A stretch of 42,420 nt of DNA. Source: Fimenecus sp045579305. GTDB taxonomy: Bacteria > Bacillota > Clostridia > Oscillospirales > Acutalibacteraceae. The DNA is taken from positions 1 through 42,420 of the forward strand of contig JAZNLY010000008.1 of assembly GCA_045579305.1 (NCBI GenBank), in the 5' to 3' direction. The first letter of the stretch is position 1. Every line of letters starts with the position of its first letter. The notes beneath the pieces were generated by a model. That model searched no databases. It was not told where the DNA came from and worked only from the letters and a program-made list of their open reading frames with translations. Position numbers and translations under genes: made by a program. Positions 14,113-21,462 of this stretch are shown piece by piece.

Positions 14113-16303
14113 GCATAAAATGAATAAGTGAAGAATAGCGTAATTGAGTTTTGTTATTATCAATCATACTGTTAAGACAACCTGTTGTTCCTACGAGAAT
14201 CATCAGTTGCTTTGCACGTGTGACAGCAGTATATAAAAGATTCCTGTAGCAAAGTCGACTGTTAACGGATACAACAGGCATAATAACTGCATCAAACTCA
14301 CTACCCTGGCTCTTGTGTACTGTAATTGCATAAGCTAGCTCGATTTCCTGTAACTGTTCTTTTGAATAGGTTGCGCGTTTCCCTGAAAAATCGATAATTA
14401 TAGCATCCCGGCGCATATCGATGGATTCTATAAATCCGATATCACCATTGAAAATCCCATCACCTTCATTATCATCTGATTCCCAATGAATATTATAGTT
14501 ATTCTTAGTTTGCATAACCTTGTCTCCCTCACGGAAAAGACGATAACCAGTATTGTATTCTCTTTTATCCGTTGATGGTGGATTGAGTGATTCTTGCAAC
14601 ACATTATTAAGATTCACTGTACCTGTTTCTCCCTTTTTAGAAGGACAAAGTACTTGAATCTGTGTTGTAGGGTCGAATCCATACGCGTTGAAAAGTCTTG
14701 TTGTGGAAAGTTCTTTTATTGTACGCACAGCATCAAGGCTGAAATTACGGTGCATCATATAAAAGTCACCTGTTTTATTATCAGTTTCTATATGTTCACC
14801 ATTTACAATTGCATGAGCATTCCGGACAATATTACTTTCCATTGACTGACGAAAAATTTCTTTTAACTGCACAACAGGCAACATCTTGCTATCAATCAAA
14901 TCCTTAAGGACATTTCCCGGACTGACGGACGGTAATTGGTCACTGTCACCAACCATAATAAGACGACAACCGAATGGTAAAGCATCCAGAAGACTTGAAA
15001 AAAGAAATATATCCACCATTGACATTTCATCGATAATCAAAGCCTGACAATCAAGAGGATTACGAAGATTACGCTTGAAAACAGGTTTATCCTCTTCTCC
15101 CCATTCCACTTCTAAAAGTCGATGTATTGTAGTCGCTTTTCGACCTGTTGTTTCAGTCATTCTCTGAGCAGCACGACCTGTTGGTGCACAAAGCGCGACA
15201 TCAAGGAAATCCTTTTCAAACATACTTATAATGCCATTAAGAGTTGTGGTTTTACCTGTACCAGGACCACCGGTTAAAATGAGAATCCCTTTATTTACTG
15301 CTGTAATTATTGCTTCTTTTTGAAGTTGGGCATACTCAATACTACATGCTTTTTCAATTTTCGAAATGTGAGATACCACATCCATTGGGTTTTCTGGAGG
15401 AAACCTTAATAAAACCTTTAATCTGTTTGCAATACTCTTTTCAGCATTATAAGCTTCAGGCAAAAATACAAAATCAGTATTTCTTATATTTTCAATTACA
15501 ACTCTTCTCGTTTCCACAAGGTTATCCATTGCACATTCAAGACTATCTCGGCTTTCATTTAACAAATCACCTGATGGAGTAAATATCTTTTCAAGTGGTA
15601 AGCAAGTATGACCGTTGTTATAATTATGCCTGATGACATATAATATGCCTGCCTCAACTCTATATTTTGATTCAGGTTTACAAGGCAACATTTCTGCAAT
15701 TTGCTCTGCACGTTCAAAGGAAATTCTTTTCTCACCCTCACAAAGTATGTATGGATTATTCTCAATAATTTCAAGCGCATTACTACCCAATTTATCAAAA
15801 GCAAAAAGACATTCATTTGTTGTAAGTCCATATTTTGATAAATTAATTATTAGTGCTCGTGTCGACGACTGTCTTTTATATTCTTTACCGATTTTCTTGG
15901 CTTTCTCAAGAGAAATACCCTTAATTTCCGCTAATCTTTCGGGCTCATTTTCAAGAATATCAAAGGTTTTATCCTGAAATCTGTCAACAATCCTTAATGC
16001 AGTAGATTCGCGCACACCTTTTATAGCGCCACTTGCAAGATAATGATAAAGGTCCTCAACAGTTTCAGGCAAAAGTGCATTACAGAATTCAGCTTTAAAC
16101 TGCCTTCCGTAAACAGAATGGTAAACATAATCACCCACAAGTTCGACTTTATCACCCATTTTCAAATCCGGTGTTGTACCAACAACTGTGATTTCTTCGT
16201 CACCTGTATCAACCTGAAAAACCGTATAACCATTCACATCGTTATGATAAGTTATATCGGTAACTGTTCCTTTAATTTTGATTTTTGTTTCAAACTCTTC
16301 CAT
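14102..16303 (-). CDS. recD2: RecD2-type (YrrC) ATP-dependent DNA helicase
   Basis: This 733-residue helicase of superfamily 1B has an N-terminal OB-like domain (residues 1-75). Two helix-hairpin-helix segments follow (SGAIKGVRES and LAEIKGISLEKA, about 91-140). The motor part has Walker A GGPGTGKT at 345-352, Walker B IIDEMSMVD near 423-431, and GDSDQLPSV near 452-460. The C-terminal motif AYAITVHKSQGSEFD is the usual motif V/VI region. RecD2 proteins act in DNA repair and replication-fork upkeep in bacteria lacking RecBC partners. An AAAGGA site precedes the start, which overlaps the end of the upstream small gene by 14 bases, so the two are probably coupled. Confidence 0.93.
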   Translation of the reverse strand: MEEFETKIKIKGTVTDITYHNDVNGYTVFQVDTGDEEITVVGTTPDLKMGDKVELVGDYVYHSVYGRQFKAEFCNALLPETVEDLYHYLASGAIKGVRESTALRIVDRFQDKTFDILENEPERLAEIKGISLEKAKKIGKEYKRQSSTRALIINLSKYGLTTNECLFAFDKLGSNALEIIENNPYILCEGEKRISFERAEQIAEMLPCKPESKYRVEAGILYVIRHNYNNGHTCLPLEKIFTPSGDLLNESRDSLECAMDNLVETRRVVIENIRNTDFVFLPEAYNAEKSIANRLKVLLRFPPENPMDVVSHISKIEKACSIEYAQLQKEAIITAVNKGILILTGGPGTGKTTTLNGIISMFEKDFLDVALCAPTGRAAQRMTETTGRKATTIHRLLEVEWGEEDKPVFKRNLRNPLDCQALIIDEMSMVDIFLFSSLLDALPFGCRLIMVGDSDQLPSVSPGNVLKDLIDSKMLPVVQLKEIFRQSMESNIVRNAHAIVNGEHIETDNKTGDFYMMHRNFSLDAVRTIKELSTTRLFNAYGFDPTTQIQVLCPSKKGETGTVNLNNVLQESLNPPSTDKREYNTGYRLFREGDKVMQTKNNYNIHWESDDNEGDGIFNGDIGFIESIDMRRDAIIIDFSGKRATYSKEQLQEIELAYAITVHKSQGSEFDAVIMPVVSVNSRLCYRNLLYTAVTRAKQLMILVGTTGCLNSMIDNNKTQLRYSSLIHFMLDN

Positions 16304-16634
16304 TAAAAAAATCCTTTAATTTATCTTTTTCAACATAGTATATTTCATTACAATCTTTACAGATTGGCAGCAATTCTTTCTTTTCCTGATTATTTATTCC
16401 ATAATCAAGAATTACAATTTTGCAGTTTATACCCTCATTGATAAAACTCATTTTTATCCGCATACCATATGCTCTTTGTCGGACATTCATAGAACTTTCA
16501 TCACAAGGAATGACTACATAATATGGCTTATCATCTTTTGACAATAATAATTTTAACATAATCATATAGCAAATTGCAACTGTCCCAAATAGTATAAGGA
16601 CCACAAAAATGAACCATATAATTGAGTCAAGCAT
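16290..16634 (-). CDS. Small single-helix membrane protein of unknown function
   Basis: This product has about 114 residues. A transmembrane helix (about residues 3-28) is followed by a soluble, positively charged domain of about 85 residues. The soluble domain contains the blocks YYVVIPCDESS and RAYGMRIKMSFINEG, and a paired cysteine CKDC near residue 93. I do not recognise the family. The start at 16634 is preferred because GAGGTG sits 7 bases upstream; a GTG at 16643 would overlap that site. The gene overlaps the start of recD2 and shares its promoter, but the sequence offers no functional link to DNA repair. Confidence 0.7.
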   Translation of the reverse strand: MLDSIIWFIFVVLILFGTVAICYMIMLKLLLSKDDKPYYVVIPCDESSMNVRQRAYGMRIKMSFINEGINCKIVILDYGINNQEKKELLPICKDCNEIYYVEKDKLKDFFNGRV

Positions 16635-16651
16635 TAAAATCACCTCAACCC

Positions 16652-16680
16652 ATTATATGGTCATAAAAATTTAATGTTAA
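16652..16680 (-). promoter_or_regulatory. Promoter of the small gene and recD2
   Basis: On the minus strand TTAACA (16680-16675) and TATAAT (16657-16652) are spaced by 17 bases, just ahead of the ribosome site for the gene at 16634. Confidence 0.75.
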
Positions 16681-16703
16681 AGGACTGCCGAAACAGTACT
16701 TTA
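16680..16703 (-). terminator. Possible weak terminator after the lipase gene
   Basis: A 9-position stem with one mismatch (AAAGTACTG with CAGTCCTTT) and a 6-base loop lies just after the lipase stop. No continuous T run follows, so the assignment is weak. Confidence 0.35.
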
Positions 16704-16708
16704 ATGTT

Positions 16709-18013
16709 TTATCTGCTATTTGCAGTTTCAACCATTGAGAAATAGAAATCGTCTGCACTTGTGGGATAATCCTTTGTACCGCAGAAATCAAAATGGTCAG
16801 TGCCTTCCAATGTTTCCATATAATACCATCTTCCCGGTTCTATAATTTCCCCTTTTTCCATAGCTTCTTCATAGCTTTTTGCCGTTTCTGCATCACATTC
16901 AGGATACAAAGCACTTGCAAGTGGCACAATACCATCATGAGCTGCCCAATTTCCTTCTATTGTAACACCATCATAGGTTTTACCTTCCGACAACAACATC
17001 ATTCCTGACGAAATATAGAAAATCGGTGTAACTGTCTGGTTAATAATCTGTGGTCCGCCTTCTGTTAACTGATTTGTTGCAGATGTACTGTACGAATAAT
17101 AATATGTATTTGGTGAAAGCTTGATTTTTTCATTCAATTCCTTTGCGCCACGAATTGTCAAATCGTAATAACAGTTATCCTCTGCATAATAATATTTAGA
17201 AACATTTTTCATATTTATATTTGCTCTTCTTTCACCCTGAGCCGGAGTAAGTCCGAAATGACTCATCTGTAATGAAAATACAATAAAATCATTACCAAGA
17301 GTTGAGCCGATTACATTATAAAGGAAAATAACACCGTAGAGCGGATATCCCGGGTCGTAAAGAATATTGGCAACCTGAGTACCATTATGAGGGCTTGAAA
17401 GTGTAATGCAAGAATGCACACTATCGTGACCACCCTTAAATAAAGGACTTGTATCCTCACCCGTCAAGGCAATTTCTTCCTCACAACCAAATGTCATAAG
17501 AGAAGTGAAAAGTCGTATAGTTTCTCCACCAAAAGAATGTCCGACAAGATTGATTTTATCCTTAGGATTCCATTCTTTTCCCATAAGTGGTACACCCTCA
17601 TAAGAAAAACCATATCTTTCGTGATTGTGTGCTCTTGAATGTGCTTCACCATAGTCAACAACTGTTCCTGTAAGCTGAGCGTATAGCTCACAGGCTCTGT
17701 CCCACGCACTGTTCAATGGTCCGATAGCTGCTGCATAAGCCTCCACACCTTGTTCATTGAGCATTTTAACAAAGTCAGTATTGGAAAGAGAAAGTCCACC
17801 ACCCCAATATGGTGAAAGTTTATAAAACTGATTTGTAGGGCCCCATCCACCCATTCCGTGAACGAATACATATGGATAATCTGTTATAAAATTATTTTTA
17901 TTCACGGGACGAGGTTGCAAATCATTTTCAGAACCAGCACATGCAGAAGCAGGTATAACAGAAAATGATAACATAAGCGCTAGAACAAGCATTATAATTA
18001 AGGTTTTCTTCAT
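16709..18013 (-). CDS. Secreted triacylglycerol lipase, family I.5-like
   Basis: This protein of about 434 residues starts with a signal peptide ending near ASA-CAG; the cysteine after it could also be read as a lipobox-like site. The mature part closely follows the Geobacillus/Staphylococcus lipase pattern. It has the oxyanion motif FVHGMGGWG, the nucleophile GHSFGG (serine about 160), the catalytic aspartate in HDGIVPL and the histidine in GTDHFDFCG. The zinc-site residues typical of this group also appear: the aspartate in WDRACE, the two histidines in the AHSRAHNHERYG stretch, and the aspartate in YYDLTIRGA. It probably hydrolyses lipids outside the cell. The start at 18013 has GGGTGA upstream, and the gene has its own promoter. 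Confidence 0.87.
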   Translation of the reverse strand: MKKTLIIMLVLALMLSFSVIPASACAGSENDLQPRPVNKNNFITDYPYVFVHGMGGWGPTNQFYKLSPYWGGGLSLSNTDFVKMLNEQGVEAYAAAIGPLNSAWDRACELYAQLTGTVVDYGEAHSRAHNHERYGFSYEGVPLMGKEWNPKDKINLVGHSFGGETIRLFTSLMTFGCEEEIALTGEDTSPLFKGGHDSVHSCITLSSPHNGTQVANILYDPGYPLYGVIFLYNVIGSTLGNDFIVFSLQMSHFGLTPAQGERRANINMKNVSKYYYAEDNCYYDLTIRGAKELNEKIKLSPNTYYYSYSTSATNQLTEGGPQIINQTVTPIFYISSGMMLLSEGKTYDGVTIEGNWAAHDGIVPLASALYPECDAETAKSYEEAMEKGEIIEPGRWYYMETLEGTDHFDFCGTKDYPTSADDFYFSMVETANSR

Positions 18014-18037
18014 AAATATCACCCTTTCTTTAATTTC

Positions 18038-18066
18038 ATTTTAATAAGATAGTTGTCTTTTGTCAA
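18038..18066 (-). promoter_or_regulatory. Promoter of the lipase gene
   Basis: On the minus strand a perfect TTGACA (18066-18061) and TAAAAT (18043-18038) are spaced by 17 bases. The -35 box directly abuts the rnpB terminator. Confidence 0.75.
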
Positions 18067-18097
18067 TAAAAAAATCAGAGTACCAAAGTACCCTGAT
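18066..18097 (-). terminator. Terminator of rnpB
   Basis: On the minus strand a 10-position stem with one mismatch (18088-18097 with 18074-18083) and a 4-base loop is followed by TTTTTT. Confidence 0.85.
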
Positions 18098-18105
18098 ATA
18101 AAAAT

Positions 18106-18431
18106 GAGTAAATCTGTAAGCCGAGTTCTGTCGTTTAAGGCAATTATCTATCTGCGATATGTGTTGCCACATACCTGAAGCCATCCTTCGGAGTATCTGC
18201 CCAGCTGACAACTCCAGTCGATGTTGCATCGGGTAGGGTTTGCTCGGCCGTTACATCTCTGCAACGCCGGTGAGCTCTTACCTCGCCTTTCCACCCTTAC
18301 CGTTATTAAACGGCGGTTATTCTCTATGCACTTTCCCTAAGGTCACCCTCGGCGGCTGTTAGCCGTTACCCTGCTGTATGATGCTCGGACTTTCCTCACA
18401 GAAAAATTCTGCGCAACTGCCCAACTTACTC
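18106..18431 (-). ncRNA. rnpB: RNase P RNA, class A
   Basis: Read on the minus strand, the sequence contains the universal RNase P blocks: GAGGAAAGTCCGAGC near the 5' end, the run CAGGGTAACGGC, CCGCCG then GGTAAGGGTGGAAAGGCGA, GGTAAGAGCTCACCGG, and the 3' block CAGAACTCGGCTTACAG. The ends can pair (GAGTAA with TTACTC) to form helix P1, giving a length of about 326 bases. The order is that of the ancestral class A, not the Bacillus class B. The 5' end lies only about 8 bases after the stop of the HAD gene, so the RNA is probably either processed from the upstream transcript or started from a promoter inside that gene. Confidence 0.96.
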
Positions 18432-18438
18432 AAATCTA

Positions 18439-19026
18439 TTAAATTGTTACTCCGTCTTTTTTGATTTGAATAATCTTATCACCCTTAACCAAAAAGACAT
18501 TTTTTGATATGTCCATCATAGGTTTATCTGCCATTGAATCGGTATAAAAATCGTCTATCGTCACATCTCCATAAACTGAACGGAACACCTGAAGTTTATG
18601 TTCTTTATAGCAAATGCTATTGATTTCACCCTTAATCGGGTCAATGTCAGAACCGATATAATGTTTTATCCCTATTCTGTCACATATTATCTTTAGAAGA
18701 CAACATGGACAACCTGAAACAACAATATCATCTTCATCCTGAATCTCGGCATAAAAATCCTTCACTTTATTCTGATTTATATCCCAGAATTTTTCGAATT
18801 CAGCATAAATATTGTCATAGTTAAGACAGTATTCTTTAAAGGCTTGTCCATAGCTTTCCAAAGCTTCTTCAACTGTAATTCTATCGAATTTATATCTTAT
18901 AAAATCTCGGATGAATTTAGGAGCATATTTTATAATATTTTTTGTATCCTTCTTTAAAAAATAAAGGAAGATATCCATTATACTTTCGCCATCATAAAGC
19001 GTATTATCAAAATCAAATACCCGCAT
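18439..19026 (-). CDS. HAD-superfamily phosphatase
   Basis: This protein of about 195 residues starts with the HAD nucleophile motif FDFDNTLYDG (nucleophile Asp at residue 5, acid Asp at 7). It has a helical cap (about 15-90), motif II VVSGCP and a late acidic motif DDFYTDSMADKPMMD that fits motifs III/IV. It belongs near the SerB/phosphoserine-phosphatase-like subgroup with small all-helical caps. The substrate is unknown. ATG at 19026 is favoured, with AAGAGG upstream; a TTG at 19032 is possible. It sits just after the TPM gene stop and just before rnpB, as the last protein gene of the large minus-strand run. Confidence 0.8.
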   Translation of the reverse strand: MRVFDFDNTLYDGESIMDIFLYFLKKDTKNIIKYAPKFIRDFIRYKFDRITVEEALESYGQAFKEYCLNYDNIYAEFEKFWDINQNKVKDFYAEIQDEDDIVVSGCPCCLLKIICDRIGIKHYIGSDIDPIKGEINSICYKEHKLQVFRSVYGDVTIDDFYTDSMADKPMMDISKNVFLVKGDKIIQIKKDGVTI

Positions 19027-19028
19027 AA

Positions 19029-19841
19029 TCAAAAGCCTCTTGATGAACCGCCTCCACCGAATGAGCCGCCACCGCCACGGAAGCCGCCTCCACCTCCGGA
19101 GAATCCACCTCTTGAACCACCTGAAAATCCGCCATAAATCACAGGACCGCGATGATATCCTCCACCATGATAGGAGCCACCGCCGTTATTTGAATTACCA
19201 CCGGAAAATCTATTCATAACAAATACAAAAAGCAATACTATTATAATTACAATAAAAATACCGCCAAGTGCATCTTCGCCTAAATCGTCCATATCCGATT
19301 CATAAGTATCATAACTATTGATGTTATAATCAGGATTTAATTCCACACCATATTCTACACAAATAACGTTAGCTACTGCTTTGTAAGCTTCAATAAGGCC
19401 TGTAGAAAAGTCGTCTGTACTTAAATGTGGAATAACATAATCATCCAGTATTCTACCAACTTTACCGTCATTAAGACATCCTTCAAGACCATAACCTACC
19501 TGAATTGAAATCTGACGGTCAGTGAGTGAAAGCAGGATAACAACGCCATTGTCACTATTTTCACTGCCAACGCCCCACTCTCTACCTAATTCAAGAGCAT
19601 ATTCATCAACATCATAACCATCTAATGAATTTACAGTTACCACAACAACCTGTGCTTTTGTCTGTTCGTACAAATCAACACCGATTTTCATTATTTCTGA
19701 TTCATCTTCTTCATCAATGATATTAACATAATCATTGATGAAAAATTCGTCAGTAGGTTTTGGTAAAGTAAGTGCAAAAGATGAAAAAGACAATGATAAT
19801 ATTAAAACAAGAACACAAATCAGACTAAATATCTTTTTCAT
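19029..19841 (-). CDS. TPM domain membrane protein, YgcG family
   Basis: This 270-residue protein has a signal peptide (about 1-23), a TPM domain (about 30-160, with VNIIDEEDESEI and the GYGLEGCLNDGKVGRILDDY segment), one transmembrane helix (about 193-210) and a Gly/Ser-rich tail ending GGGGSSRGF. This tail is characteristic of YgcG-type proteins. TPM proteins are often next to LemA, as here (9-base gap), and the pair is thought to act at the cell envelope, though its precise activity is unsettled. In plants the domain takes part in photosystem repair, so the name does not predict function here. Confidence 0.87.
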   Translation of the reverse strand: MKKIFSLICVLVLILSLSFSSFALTLPKPTDEFFINDYVNIIDEEDESEIMKIGVDLYEQTKAQVVVVTVNSLDGYDVDEYALELGREWGVGSENSDNGVVILLSLTDRQISIQVGYGLEGCLNDGKVGRILDDYVIPHLSTDDFSTGLIEAYKAVANVICVEYGVELNPDYNINSYDTYESDMDDLGEDALGGIFIVIIIVLLFVFVMNRFSGGNSNNGGGSYHGGGYHRGPVIYGGFSGGSRGGFSGGGGGFRGGGGSFGGGGSSRGF

Positions 19842-19850
19842 TTTTTTATA

Positions 19851-20417
19851 TTAATCAAAATTAACTGTTGGAACTGTCTGTGATTCAGTTGATGCCTCAA
19901 ACAAATCAACTTTTTCAAAACCAAACATTCCTGCAAAAATCACATTAGGAAATTTTTTAATTGATGCATTATAATCTGTTGCTGCATCATTATAATCTTT
20001 TCTTGCTGTTGAAAGTCTGTTTTCTGTACCTGCAAGTTCATCCTGTAATGCGATGAAATTCTTGTCAGCCTTAAGTTCAGGATAGTTTTCTACAACAACC
20101 AAAAGTCTTGAAAGTGCAGAATCAAAGCTGTCATTTGCTGCTGCATATTCTTCTGGATTTGAAGCAGAATTAAGTTTTGCACGGGCATCTGCAAGTGCTG
20201 TATAAACATCTTCTTCATGAGATGCGTATGCCTTTACCGTATTAACAAGGTTAGGAATCAAATCAGCTCTACGCTGAAGTTGCACCTGTATCTGAGCGTC
20301 TGTATTTTCAACTTTTGCCTGTTTATCAACAAGGCCATTATATGTTGATACCAAACTTCCTGCAATAATTGCGATTACTGCAACTATTGCAACAATGACA
20401 ATTAAACCTTTTTTCAT
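19851..20417 (-). CDS. lemA: LemA family membrane protein
   Basis: This 188-residue protein has an N-terminal transmembrane helix (about 4-25), followed at once by the signature STYNGLVDKQAKVE and then RRADLIPNLVNTVKAYASHE. The rest is a long helical coiled bundle with the AGTENRLSTARKDYNDA segment. LemA proteins are small anchored helical bundles exposed on the outer side of the membrane. It is paired with the TPM gene downstream, an arrangement found widely in bacteria, and lies 24 bases after galE in the same run. Its function is not established. Confidence 0.9.
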   Translation of the reverse strand: MKKGLIVIVAIVAVIAIIAGSLVSTYNGLVDKQAKVENTDAQIQVQLQRRADLIPNLVNTVKAYASHEEDVYTALADARAKLNSASNPEEYAAANDSFDSALSRLLVVVENYPELKADKNFIALQDELAGTENRLSTARKDYNDAATDYNASIKKFPNVIFAGMFGFEKVDLFEASTESQTVPTVNFD

Positions 20418-20441
20418 AATAAAACATCCTTTTAATAAATA

Positions 20442-21461
20442 TTATTCATCAAAACCGTTTGGATTGTTGCTCTGCCATCTCCATGAGTCTTCGCACATTT
20501 CAAGGAGACCACGTTCAGCCTTCCAACCAAGTTCTTTGAATGCCTTTGTAGCGTCTGAATAGCATACATCAAGGTCACCGGGACGACGAGGGGCAATTTT
20601 ATATTCAATTTTTTGTCCTGAAGCCTGTTCAAAAGCCTTGACAATATCAAGAACGCTGTATCCATTACCTGTACCAAGATTATAAACATTAACCTTTGGC
20701 TCATCTTTAAGAATTTTATCAACAGCTTTCACGTGACCGATTGCTAAGTCAACAACGTGGATATAGTCTCTCACACCTGTACCATCATGAGTATTGTAGT
20801 CATCACCAAAAACGTTGAGACATGGTAATTTGCCGATAGCAACCTGTGTTATGTATGGCATAAGATTATTTGGAATTCCATTTGGATTTTCACCGATTCT
20901 ACCACTCTTATGAGCACCGATTGGATTGAAATAACGAAGAAGTGTTACTGCCCAATCGCTATCAGCCTTATGGAAATCATCAAGTATAATTTCAATCATG
21001 TACTTTGTTGTACCATATGGATTTGTTGTACCACCTGTTTTCATATCTTCTTTAAGTGGTGAAATATTATTCATACCATACACTGTTGCTGATGAACTGA
21101 AAACGATTTTTTTACAATTATATTCTGCCATAACCTCACAAAGAGCTAATGTACCACCAATATTGTTATCATAATACATCAAAGGCTCTCTGCAGCTTTC
21201 ACCCACAGCCTTAAGACCTGCGAAGTGAATACAGGCATCAATCTTATGCTCTTCAAAAACCTTTCTCATGTTTTCCTTATCACGAATATCATATGGATAG
21301 AAAGCAAAATCCTTTCCAGTCAATTCTTTGACTCTGTCAAGAGATTTTTCACTTGAATTGTAGAGATTATCCACAATAACAATTTCATAACCTGCATTTA
21401 AAAGCTCAACACATGTATGTGAGCCAATAAAACCTGCTCCACCAGTAACTAATATTTTCAT
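20442..21461 (-). CDS. galE: UDP-glucose 4-epimerase
   Basis: This 339-residue short-chain dehydrogenase-type epimerase has the NAD loop GGAGFIGS at residues 7-14, then FAGLKAVGES and the FSSSATVYG segment, and the catalytic YGTTKYMIE (Tyr and Lys). The late blocks YNLGTGNGYSVLD and RRPGDLD are typical of GalE. It interconverts UDP-glucose and UDP-galactose, using the product of the glucose 1-phosphate branch. The start at 21461 follows AGGAGG. An upstream in-frame extension of about 33 codons would overlap the SpoIID fusion gene and is not real. Its place right after the envelope genes suggests cell-surface sugar supply. Confidence 0.95.
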   Translation of the reverse strand: MKILVTGGAGFIGSHTCVELLNAGYEIVIVDNLYNSSEKSLDRVKELTGKDFAFYPYDIRDKENMRKVFEEHKIDACIHFAGLKAVGESCREPLMYYDNNIGGTLALCEVMAEYNCKKIVFSSSATVYGMNNISPLKEDMKTGGTTNPYGTTKYMIEIILDDFHKADSDWAVTLLRYFNPIGAHKSGRIGENPNGIPNNLMPYITQVAIGKLPCLNVFGDDYNTHDGTGVRDYIHVVDLAIGHVKAVDKILKDEPKVNVYNLGTGNGYSVLDIVKAFEQASGQKIEYKIAPRRPGDLDVCYSDATKAFKELGWKAERGLLEMCEDSWRWQSNNPNGFDE

Positions 21462-21462
21462 T

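Noticed and set aside
18041..18229. A 62-codon frame on the minus strand
   Set aside because: It lies mostly within rnpB and its terminator, which explain the sequence fully.
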